DNA of 8,725 nt from positions 1-8,725 of the forward strand of contig CALLYN010000286.1 in NCBI GenBank assembly GCA_937858455.1, in the 5' to 3' direction. The notes beneath the pieces were generated by a model. The model ran no database searches and was not told the origin of the DNA. It was given only the letters and a program-made list of their open reading frames with translations. A program made the position numbers and the translations under genes. The stretch is from an uncultured Kouleothrix sp. Its GTDB lineage: Bacteria > Chloroflexota > Chloroflexia > Chloroflexales > Roseiflexaceae. Below, piece by piece: positions 1 to 6,797 of the stretch (position 1 is its first letter; every line of letters starts with the position of its first letter).

Positions 1-160
1 CGTGGTGCCCACCGCGGTGGGCGAGCCGCCCACGCGCTAGCGGCTGCATCCGCGCCAGCCGGCCGCCGGACCCGCCGGCCAGCGCACCAAACTCAGAACC
101 GGCCAGGTTATGGCAAGCCAGCGCGGCGGCGCGGCGATGGGCAACGCTAGATCGCTTCTG
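1..160. other. Upstream intergenic stretch with GC palindromes
   Basis: No convincing gene is visible here. Positions 7-22 form a perfect 16-bp palindrome (GCCCACCGCGGTGGGC). Its right arm can instead pair with GCCCAC at 28-33 (GTGGGC at 17-22, 5-nt loop), so two hairpins compete. GCCGGC occurs at 58-63 and 74-79 and could form another stem. No T-tract follows any of them, so none is a classical intrinsic terminator. One plus-strand frame entering from the left edge stops at TAG 38-40 after 12 codons (VVPTAVGEPPTR). It could be the tail of an upstream gene, but it is too short to judge. Confidence 0.3.
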
Positions 161-169
161 TGGTATAGT
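161..169 (+). promoter_or_regulatory. Extended -10 promoter for the CBS-domain gene
   Basis: TGGTATAGT reads as an extended -10 element (TGn followed by TATAGT at 164-169). No recognisable -35 hexamer lies 16-18 bp upstream. The predicted transcription start is near 176, giving a leader of about 45 nt before the ATG at 221. The same TGGTATAnT word precedes rodA and purM in this window, which supports it as a real promoter class. Confidence 0.6.
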
Positions 170-206
170 ATGGCTGCCAAACCATGATACAACCTACGTT
201 TCGCGA

Positions 207-215
207 TAAGGAGGT
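207..215 (+). promoter_or_regulatory. Perfect Shine-Dalgarno of the CBS-domain gene
   Basis: TAAGGAGGT is fully complementary to the usual 16S rRNA 3' end. Counted from the last G of GGAGG there are 6 nt to the ATG at 221. It fixes that start over the earlier ATG at 184, which is in another frame and lacks such a site. It is the strongest ribosome-binding site in the window and suggests efficient translation. Confidence 0.85.
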
Positions 216-220
216 AGCCG

Positions 221-871
221 ATGCACACCATTGCTGGTCGCTTCAACGGGCAGACGATCGAACTCCTCGAAGATGCGCCGGTCGCGAGCGAGGCGTTCGT
301 GCTAGTCACGTTCCTCGAAGGCAGCATGGAGCTCGCCGCCGCGCGCGGGCAGCGCCGCTCGGTGAGCGTGGCGATGTATAACCTCGACGCGTACCGCCAG
401 TCGCTGGCCAAAACCATGGCCAAGCCATCGCCGTCGATCGACCGCCAGCGGCCGTTCAGCGTCGGCGAGGTGATGACGCGCAAGGTGATATCGGTGGCGC
501 CGGGCGCGAACGTGATGGAGGCCATGCACCTGATGCACCAGCACGGCATCACCAGCGTGCTGGTCGAGCCAGGCGACTACGGCGAGTGGGGGATCATGAC
601 GATGCGCGACGTGCTGAAGCGCATTGTGAACGCCAACCGCGCGCCCGAGGAGGTGCTGGTGGGCACGATCGCGACGCGCCCGCTGATCTACGTGACGGCC
701 GAGACCAGCCTGCGCGAGTGCAGCCAGCTCATGATCGACAAGAATATCCGCCGCGCGGTGGTGCGCGAGGGCGACGAGCCGGTCGGCATCATCAGCGACA
801 CCGACCTGTTCCAGGTCGTCGAAGAGCGCGGCTGGGGCCCGCCCGAGCCAGTTGAGGACGATCACCTGTAG
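221..871 (+). CDS. Two-CBS-domain protein with a short N-terminal extra module
   Basis: This 216-residue cytoplasmic protein has no signal peptide or membrane segment. Residues ~81-138 form a first CBS motif (VGEVMTRKVISV, ending GIMTMRDVLKRIV). Residues ~145-203 form a second (VGTIATRPLIYV, ending VGIISDTDLFQVV). Paired CBS motifs make a Bateman module that usually binds adenine nucleotides or related ligands and works as a sensor; that role comes from the family, and no catalytic or DNA-binding partner domain is fused here. Residues 1-35 (RFNGQTIELLEDAP, then VLVTFLEG) form a compact beta-rich segment that resembles small antitoxin-like proteins; this resemblance is my impression only. A linker of ~40 residues joins the two parts. 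The gene is monocistronic, with its own promoter and a perfect ribosome-binding site, and converges on icd. The ligand and target are unknown. Confidence 0.9.
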   Translation: MHTIAGRFNGQTIELLEDAPVASEAFVLVTFLEGSMELAAARGQRRSVSVAMYNLDAYRQSLAKTMAKPSPSIDRQRPFSVGEVMTRKVISVAPGANVMEAMHLMHQHGITSVLVEPGDYGEWGIMTMRDVLKRIVNANRAPEEVLVGTIATRPLIYVTAETSLRECSQLMIDKNIRRAVVREGDEPVGIISDTDLFQVVEERGWGPPEPVEDDHL

Positions 872-890
872 GTCTGCTTGGTTCACTTTA

Positions 891-938
891 CTTTTGAGAT
901 GCCCTGCCCGGCTTCGCCAGGCAGGGCATCTCGAAAAG
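891..938. repeat. Long perfect hairpin after the CBS-domain gene
   Basis: GAGATGCCCTGCC (896-908) and GGCAGGGCATCTC (920-932) form a perfect 13-bp stem. The loop itself holds a small GGC-TTC-GCC stem. The outer flanks CTTTT (891-895) and AAAAG (934-938) can pair with one bulged base. It lies 24 bp after the CBS stop codon. Neither strand has a T-tract directly after the stem, so it may be a U-less terminator, an mRNA 3'-end stabiliser, or a member of a dispersed palindrome family. The loop word GGCTTCGCC recurs in the adjacent repeats. Confidence 0.7.
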
Positions 939-966
939 AAATTCGGGGGCGGCTTCGCCGCCCCCG
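933..966 (-). terminator. Intrinsic terminator of icd
   Basis: On the minus strand a 10-bp GC-only stem (CGGGGGCGGC / GCCGCCCCCG, 944-953 with 957-966, 3-nt loop) is followed directly by AATTTCTTTT (943 down to 934). A strong stem plus a U-rich run is the pattern of a Rho-independent terminator. It lies about 140 nt beyond the icd stop, so the icd mRNA would carry the 51-bp repeats in its 3' untranslated part. Confidence 0.6.
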
Positions 967-1098
967 ACCCCCACCACGCAGCGCGTGAGCTGCAGAGCGC
1001 GGCTTCGCCGCCCCCGAACCCCCACCACGCAGCGCGTGAGCTGCAGGGGGCGACAAAGCCGCCCCCGAACCCCTGACATACAGCGCGTGAGCTGCAGG
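944..1098. repeat. Three tandem ~51-bp GC-rich repeats
   Basis: Each unit holds a GC-rich hairpin segment (GGCTTCGCCGCCCCCGA-like) followed by the 17-mer CAGCGCGTGAGCTGCAG. The 17-mer is identical at 979-995, 1030-1046 and 1081-1097, exactly 51 bp apart each time. Units 1 and 2 also share CCCCCACCACG before it, giving a small CACGC-AGC-GCGTG dyad; unit 3 has diverged there (CCCCTGACATA). Each unit can form a stem: 10 bp in unit 1 (944-966), 5 bp in unit 2 (999-1011) and 7 bp in unit 3 (1046-1052 with 1060-1066). The array begins 9 bp beyond the icd stop codon and fills most of the convergent gap. It looks like an extragenic palindromic repeat rather than coding DNA. Confidence 0.85.
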
Positions 1099-1106
1099 AT
1101 TTGGCA

Positions 1107-2459
<1,353 letters not shown>

Positions 2460-2464
2460 ACGTT

Positions 2465-2470
2465 CTCCTT
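2465..2470 (-). promoter_or_regulatory. Shine-Dalgarno of icd
   Basis: Read on the minus strand, AAGGAG sits 5 nt before the ATG at 2459-2457 (AAGGAGAACGTATG). It supports this ATG as the start and therefore the N-terminal extension of about 20 residues before the conserved core. Confidence 0.75.
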
Positions 2471-2548
2471 TATGTGTGCAGTCTGATGGGCAAGGCGCGT
2501 GCGATGCCTGGCATGCGCCCTGATTCGCTCGGCGTGAAACCGCCCGCT

Positions 2549-2557
2549 ATTATAACA
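2549..2557 (-). promoter_or_regulatory. Extended -10 promoter of icd
   Basis: The minus strand reads TGTTATAAT, a TGn extension followed by a perfect TATAAT hexamer (2554-2549). No good -35 is seen 16-18 bp upstream (CATAAC at 17 bp is poor). The predicted start near 2542 gives a leader of about 80 nt. The -10 site lies about 160 bp from the -10 of the divergent beta-helix promoter, so the two promoters do not overlap. Confidence 0.6.
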
Positions 2558-2655
2558 TCATCGCTCGGGTGGTTATGACAGGCGCTTGTGCTGCCGGCGG
2601 GCTCGCGCAACCTCGGCCCACCCCTGCCCCGCTCCTGTAGCAGAGCCTGGAGCCG

Positions 2656-2691
2656 AAAAACGCCGCGCGGCGCTGTGTAAACCGTTTTTTT
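2656..2691 (+). promoter_or_regulatory. A/T tracts upstream of the beta-helix promoter (possible UP element)
   Basis: An A5 run (2656-2660), a CGCCGCGCGGCG palindrome (2661-2672) and a T7 run (2685-2691) lie directly upstream of the -35 hexamer at 2694. In such GC-rich DNA these tracts stand out. They fit an UP element bound by the RNA polymerase alpha subunit, or curved DNA. The palindrome plus T-run could also be read as a weak terminator, but no plus-strand gene lies upstream to need one. Confidence 0.3.
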
Positions 2692-2693
2692 AC

Positions 2694-2722
2694 TTGAAAC
2701 TGCCGCGCCTAGCAGGTATAAT
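2694..2722 (+). promoter_or_regulatory. Near-consensus -35/-10 promoter of the beta-helix gene
   Basis: TTGAAA (2694-2699) and TATAAT (2717-2722) are separated by exactly 17 bp, the optimum for a housekeeping sigma factor. The upstream extension is CAG rather than TGn. The predicted start near 2730 gives a 5' leader of about 145 nt, the longest in the window. It is the only promoter here with a good -35, and should drive the beta-helix gene and probably the methyltransferase. Confidence 0.75.
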
Positions 2723-2837
2723 GGGCTGCGCGAACATACGCTTGGGTGGAAACGTTCGTCAGAGCGCGCCGCTGTGAGGCAAAACGCCGGCCGCTTTTTC
2801 TTTTGCACATACCGAATTCGCTGTTTCCCCCGCCAGT

Positions 2838-2859
2838 GAGCACGCAGCAGCGCGTGCTC
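2838..2859 (+). promoter_or_regulatory. Leader hairpin just before the beta-helix ribosome-binding site
   Basis: GAGCACGC (2838-2845) and GCGTGCTC (2852-2859) form a perfect 8-bp stem with a 6-nt loop. It ends 3 nt before the Shine-Dalgarno AAGGA (2863-2867), which stands 8 nt before the ATG at 2876. A stem placed here could shield or space the ribosome-binding site. Its CACGCAGC...GCGTG core resembles the core of the 51-bp repeats (979-995), which may be chance. Confidence 0.45.
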
Positions 2860-2875
2860 CGCAAGGAAACCTCGC

Positions 2876-5026
2876 ATGCCCATGCGGCGACACATCAACT
2901 GGGGCGGTGCCATGCTTGCGCTGCCCTTGTGCATGCTGTTGCTCGTCTGCGGGCCGGCGACGCCAACTGCGGCCTACCCTGCCGCCGTACGCCAGCCGAG
3001 CGCCGGCGCTGCGCCGCGCACCAGCATCCTCGTCACCACCAGCGCCGATACCGTCGACGGCAACACCAGCTCGCTCGACGCGCTGGCGGCCCAGCCCGGC
3101 GCCGACGGCGCGATTGCGCTGCGCGAGGCGCTGCTGGCCACCAACGCCATGACCACGAGCGCGCCGCTGACGATCGGCTTCAACCTGCCCAGCGGCGACC
3201 AGGGCTACCAGAATGGCGTGTGGGTGATCCGGCTCGGCGCCAGCCCGCTGCCGACGCTCGCGCGCGGCAACCTGACGATCGACGGCAGCACCCAGCCAGG
3301 TGGCACGGCTGCGGCCCCCACGATCGCGCTCGACGGCTACGACGTGTACGCGGCTGCCGGCTTCAGCAACGGCTTTACAATCACCTCGGCGCATAATAGC
3401 ATCCGCGCGCTCACGCTGATGAACTTTTACGACGACGCGATTCTGCTCGACGGGCCGGAGGCCGCGTTTAACCAGATCAGCGGCTGCTTTCTGGGCACCA
3501 GCGCCAGCGGCGGCGCGCCCGCGGCCGCAAGCTACTTCGGCGTCGAGATCCGCGGCGGCGCGCACGACAACCTGGTGGGCGGCGACAGCGCGGCCGACCG
3601 CAACCTGATCGGCGCGCTCGAGCACTCGGGCATCCTCGTGGCCGGCGCCTCGACCCAGCGCAACAGCATCGCCAACAACTGGATCGGCGTTGGCCAGGGC
3701 GGCCAGGCCGCGCTGCCAAACAAAGTAGCGGGCGTCATGGTGAGCGGCGCCAGCGCCACGCAGATCGGCGCGGCGAGCCAGGGCAACCTGATCTCGGGCA
3801 ACGCGACTGGCATCTACCTCGACGGAGCGGTCGGTACCACGATCGCGGCGAACCTGATCGGCATGGCCGCCGACGGCAAAACGCCGCTCGGCAACGCCAG
3901 CGGCGGCATTTTTGCGGTGAACGGCACGCGTGGCACTCAGATCGGCGGGGCCAGCCCGGCGCTGCGCAATGTCATCTCGGGCAACGGCACGCCGGCCTCG
4001 CCGTTCGGCCAGGGCATCTACCTTTCCGACGCCAGCACCGCCGGCAACCTGATCGTGGGCAACTACATTGGCACCAACGCCAGCGGCACCGGCCCGGCCG
4101 GCAACTACCGCCAGGGCATCCTGATAGCCGGCGGCGCGCAAAACAACCAGATCGGCGACAGCGCACCGTCCGCCGCGAATGTCGTGGCCTACAATGGCCT
4201 TGGCGGCATCCGGATCGACGCGCCGACCAACCGCGTGCTTGGCAACCTGATCGGCGTCGCCGCCGACGGGCAGGCCCAGCTGGGCAACCAGGCCAACGGC
4301 GTGCGCGTCGGCGGCGACGGCAACACGATCGGGCCGAACAATGTGATCGCCTTCAACCAGCACTCGGGGCTGCTGCTGCTCGGCAACGGCACCACCGTGC
4401 TGAGCAACACGATCGAGCAGAACGGCCGCTCGGGCCTGTGCATCGCCGGCTCGCGCACCACGATCGACCGCAACCAGATCGCGCAGAACGGCGGCGGCGC
4501 CGGCCCGTGGCCCGAGTGCGGCATCCACGGCGGCGTGGTAGTGAGCGACACCACCGAGACGCTGATCACCAACAACCAGATCACGGCCAACACTGCCGCC
4601 GGTGTGACGGTGTTCCGCGGCCGATCGAACCGCATCCTGGCGAACAGCATCAGCGACAATCAGAGCAGCGGCATTCTGCTGGTGAATGGCGGCAACGATA
4701 ACGTGTCGCCGCCGCAGATCAGCGGGGTGGCCGAAAGCAGTATCAGCGGGCGTAGCTGCGCCTCGTGCCGCGTCGAGGTGTTCACCGATACCCACGACGA
4801 AGGGCGCGATTTCGTCGGCGCTACGATCGCCGGCAGCGACGGCGGCTTTCAGCTGGCGCTCAACCCCAACGCCATCCGCGAGCCGCACCTGACGGCCACG
4901 CAGACCGACAGCCTCGGCAATACCTCGCCGTTCGCGCCCGCCGTCGACGCAGTTGCGCCCGCGCCGCTGCCGACGCGCCCGCCCGACGCCACCTGGGACG
5001 TGTTTGTGCCGATAGTCCTCCGCTAG
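2876..5026 (+). CDS. Secreted right-handed parallel beta-helix repeat protein
   Basis: The 716-residue product is exported. Basic residues 1-5 precede a hydrophobic segment (~11-26), with likely signal peptidase cleavage after A33 (TPTAA). Cys25 lacks a proper lipobox. Residues ~50-92 resemble a CSLREA-type domain (ILVTTSADTVDG, then ALREALLATN), with the usual Cys replaced. Residues ~130-605 form the beta-helix, with Asn-ladder repeats such as GNLIGVAADGQAQLGN. A larger unit starts at residues 204, 268, 326, 396 and 457, every ~58-70 residues. Residues ~611-690 form a beta domain with a CASC pair (628-631) and TQTDSLGNTSPF. A Pro-rich linker then leads to the tail VFVPIVLR. Such proteins are usually cell-surface or polysaccharide-linked; enzymatic activity cannot be inferred because no polysaccharide lyase or hydrolase catalytic motif is evident. 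ATG 2876 fits the AAGGA spacing better than ATG 2882. It is probably co-transcribed with the next gene. Confidence 0.9.
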   Translation: MPMRRHINWGGAMLALPLCMLLLVCGPATPTAAYPAAVRQPSAGAAPRTSILVTTSADTVDGNTSSLDALAAQPGADGAIALREALLATNAMTTSAPLTIGFNLPSGDQGYQNGVWVIRLGASPLPTLARGNLTIDGSTQPGGTAAAPTIALDGYDVYAAAGFSNGFTITSAHNSIRALTLMNFYDDAILLDGPEAAFNQISGCFLGTSASGGAPAAASYFGVEIRGGAHDNLVGGDSAADRNLIGALEHSGILVAGASTQRNSIANNWIGVGQGGQAALPNKVAGVMVSGASATQIGAASQGNLISGNATGIYLDGAVGTTIAANLIGMAADGKTPLGNASGGIFAVNGTRGTQIGGASPALRNVISGNGTPASPFGQGIYLSDASTAGNLIVGNYIGTNASGTGPAGNYRQGILIAGGAQNNQIGDSAPSAANVVAYNGLGGIRIDAPTNRVLGNLIGVAADGQAQLGNQANGVRVGGDGNTIGPNNVIAFNQHSGLLLLGNGTTVLSNTIEQNGRSGLCIAGSRTTIDRNQIAQNGGGAGPWPECGIHGGVVVSDTTETLITNNQITANTAAGVTVFRGRSNRILANSISDNQSSGILLVNGGNDNVSPPQISGVAESSISGRSCASCRVEVFTDTHDEGRDFVGATIAGSDGGFQLALNPNAIREPHLTATQTDSLGNTSPFAPAVDAVAPAPLPTRPPDATWDVFVPIVLR

Positions 5027-5049
5027 CCTGGCCGCAGGGCAAACCGCCA

Positions 5050-5622
5050 ATGCCGCATCAGAACAACAAGCAGCACCAGGCGATCCGCCCGGCCTACGAG
5101 CAGCACGGCGCCGAAGGCTTCTACCAGCAATTTGGCGCCAGCTACCGCAACCCGCACGAGCCGGTCGTCGCCGCACTGCTGGCCCAGGCGGTGGCGCGCT
5201 GGCAGCCGCCGCTTGGGCGCGTGCTCGACCTGGCCTGCGGCAGCGGCGAGGCGAGCCTGGCGCTCGAGGCGCAGGGCGCCGTCGCGATCGACGCGATCGA
5301 CCCGTACACCTACGCGGCCTACGCCGAGCGCACCGGCCGAGCCGCCGAGCGCTACACCTTCGAGCAGATCGCCGCCGGCGCGCTGGCGGGCCGGCACTAC
5401 GACACGATCGTATGCAGCTTCGCGCTGCACCTGGCGCCGCTGTCGCGGCTGCCGGCGCTGGCCCTCCAGCTCAGCCTGCTGGCCGGCCACCTGCTGATCG
5501 TCACGCCGCACAAACGCCCGCACATCCAGGCCGCGTGGGGCTGGGCGCCGCTCGGCGAGATCGCCGCCGAGCGCGTGCGCGCGCGCTGCTACCTCAGCAC
5601 GCAGCGCGCACATCCGCGCTAG
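5050..5622 (+). CDS. Class I SAM-dependent methyltransferase
   Basis: A 190-residue cytoplasmic protein with a Rossmann-type methyltransferase core. Motif I is VLDLACGSGEAS (58-69), which binds S-adenosylmethionine. Motif II is AIDAIDP, with D84 the likely ribose-binding acid. Motif IV is YDTIVCSFALHLAP (118-131), and a later strand is GHLLIVTPHKRP (146-157). The N-terminal part contains FGASYRNPHEP (28-38), probably a lid or substrate segment. The acceptor cannot be told from the sequence; a small molecule is as likely as protein or RNA. ATG 5050 is preceded only by a weak AGGG (5036-5039). It starts 23 bp after the beta-helix stop with no promoter visible between, so co-transcription is likely. 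Longer in-frame starts lie inside the beta-helix gene and are not credible. No terminator is seen after it. Confidence 0.88.
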   Translation: MPHQNNKQHQAIRPAYEQHGAEGFYQQFGASYRNPHEPVVAALLAQAVARWQPPLGRVLDLACGSGEASLALEAQGAVAIDAIDPYTYAAYAERTGRAAERYTFEQIAAGALAGRHYDTIVCSFALHLAPLSRLPALALQLSLLAGHLLIVTPHKRPHIQAAWGWAPLGEIAAERVRARCYLSTQRAHPR

Positions 5623-5642
5623 CCGCCCCGCGCGACACGGCG

Positions 5643-5651
5643 TGGTATAAT
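5643..5651 (+). promoter_or_regulatory. Extended -10 promoter for rodA and the CDF gene
   Basis: TGGTATAAT is a perfect extended -10 (TGG, then consensus TATAAT at 5646-5651) in the 68-bp gap between the methyltransferase stop and the rodA start. The bases 17 bp upstream are GC only, so no -35 is present. The predicted start near 5658 gives a leader of about 33 nt. It suggests rodA is transcribed independently of the upstream pair. Confidence 0.7.
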
Positions 5652-5690
5652 CAGCGCCGGCGGAACAAACCACACAAACGGTATGCGGCA

Positions 5691-6794
5691 ATGTCGCGAA
5701 CATGGCGTGACTACAACTATTTCCTGCTCGGCTGCGTGATCGTGCTCACCGGGTTTAGCCTGGCGCTGATCTACACCACCACGCTCAACAGCCCCGGCAC
5801 GCGCGGCTACTTCGCGCGCCACCTGGTGAACTTGATCGTCGGCGCGGTGGCGATGACCCTGCTGACCGCGCTCGATTACCACGCCCTGCTGGCATGGTCG
5901 CGCCCGATGTACATCGGCACGGTCGCCATTCTGGGCGTCGTGATGGTGCTGGGCCACGTGCGCGGCGGCGCGCAAAGCTGGCTCGACCTCGGGCTGCGCA
6001 CCTTCCAGCCCTCCGAGCCGGCCAAGCTGGCGATTATCCTGACGCTGGCGGCTTACTGGGAGCGCTTCGCCAAAGATGGCGGCGCCTGGCGCATGCAGGT
6101 CGGCGGGCTGCTGCTGGCGGGCATCCCCATGGCTATGGTATTCATCCAGCCCGACTTCGGCACCACGCTGGTGATCGCCACGATCTGGTTTATGATCGCC
6201 TGGGCCGCCGGGATGCGCTGGTGGCAGATCGCGCTGCTGCTGGTCGCCGCGCTGCCGATCGGCTACTACGGCTGGACCGAGGTGCTGAAGGAGTATCAGA
6301 AGACGCGCATTCTGATCTTCCTCGACCCGATCAGGTACGATCCGAAGCTTGAAAATGGCGCCTGGAATATTATTCAGGCGCTGAACGCGATCGGCTCGGG
6401 CGGCCTGACCGGCCAGGGCTGGACGCACGGCCCGCTGACGCAGGGCAACTACATCCCGGTGCAGTACTCCGACTTCATCTTCGCCGCAGCCGGCGAGGAG
6501 CTGGGCTTTATCGGCACCACCATTCTGGTGCTGTTTGAGGCGCTGCTGATCTGGCAGGCGCTGGCCGTGGCCAAGATCGCGCGCGATACCTTCGGCCGGC
6601 TGATCGCCGTGGGCGTGGCCGCGATGTTTATGTGCCACCTGCTGGTAAACGCCGGCATGAACATGAGCATCATGCCGATCACCGGCATCCCGCTGCCGTT
6701 CATCTCGTATGGCGGCAGCTTCAACATGACCGCGCTCGCGGCCGTGGGCCTGCTGCAAAGCGTGGCGCTGCACCGCCGGCGGATCATGTTCTGA
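5691..6794 (+). CDS. rodA: RodA-type SEDS peptidoglycan glycosyltransferase
   Basis: Polymerises lipid II into glycan strands during cell elongation, in the cytoplasmic membrane, normally paired with a class B penicillin-binding protein. The product is 367 residues and mostly hydrophobic, fitting about ten membrane spans. SEDS marks in order: TFQPSEPAKL (104-113), FIQPDFGTTL (151-160), EYQKTRILIFLDP (201-213), GSGGLTGQGW (235-244), and the extracellular loop with catalytic-type D261 in VQYSDFIFAAAGEELGF. The signature NAGMNMSIMPITGIPLPF (320-337) then leads into ISYGGS. NMSIMPITGIPLPF fits RodA better than FtsW. The start is ATG 5691: it follows the promoter and begins the normal N-terminus, while the open frame upstream overlaps the methyltransferase. 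Its ribosome-binding site is poor. No PBP2, mreBCD or division gene is adjacent, which is unusual, although the window is short. The CDF gene starts 3 bp after the stop. Confidence 0.94.
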   Translation: MSRTWRDYNYFLLGCVIVLTGFSLALIYTTTLNSPGTRGYFARHLVNLIVGAVAMTLLTALDYHALLAWSRPMYIGTVAILGVVMVLGHVRGGAQSWLDLGLRTFQPSEPAKLAIILTLAAYWERFAKDGGAWRMQVGGLLLAGIPMAMVFIQPDFGTTLVIATIWFMIAWAAGMRWWQIALLLVAALPIGYYGWTEVLKEYQKTRILIFLDPIRYDPKLENGAWNIIQALNAIGSGGLTGQGWTHGPLTQGNYIPVQYSDFIFAAAGEELGFIGTTILVLFEALLIWQALAVAKIARDTFGRLIAVGVAAMFMCHLLVNAGMNMSIMPITGIPLPFISYGGSFNMTALAAVGLLQSVALHRRRIMF

Positions 6795-6797
6795 GCC

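Noticed and set aside
944..1098. Possible CRISPR array from the regularly spaced 17-mer
   Set aside because: Only three copies occur, and the intervening 34 bp are themselves similar between units rather than unique spacers. No cas genes are present. It is a plain tandem repeat.
2661..2691. Intrinsic terminator (GC palindrome plus T7)
   Set aside because: The palindrome CGCCGCGCGGCG allows at most a 4-bp stem with a 4-nt loop, the T-run is 12 bases away, and no plus-strand gene ends upstream. A promoter-upstream A/T element fits better.
2896..2955. Lipoprotein signal in the beta-helix protein (Cys25)
   Set aside because: The residues before Cys25 are L-L-L-V, lacking the small residue at -1 needed for a lipobox. 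Cleavage after A33 by signal peptidase I is more plausible.
4765..5049. N-terminal extension of the methyltransferase by 95 codons
   Set aside because: It overlaps the last part of the beta-helix gene in another frame and is Arg-rich and motif-free. The natural fold starts at ATG 5050.
2759..5176. 805-codon open frame on the minus strand opposite the beta-helix gene
   Set aside because: The length results from GC-rich third-position bias. The plus-strand product has a signal peptide, repeats and a defined tail; the antisense product has none of these.
5412..5690. Longer rodA start inside the methyltransferase gene
   Set aside because: The extra 93 residues are Ala/Arg/Pro-rich shadow sequence, and the rodA promoter at 5643-5651 lies downstream of that start. 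ATG 5691 gives the normal RodA N-terminus.
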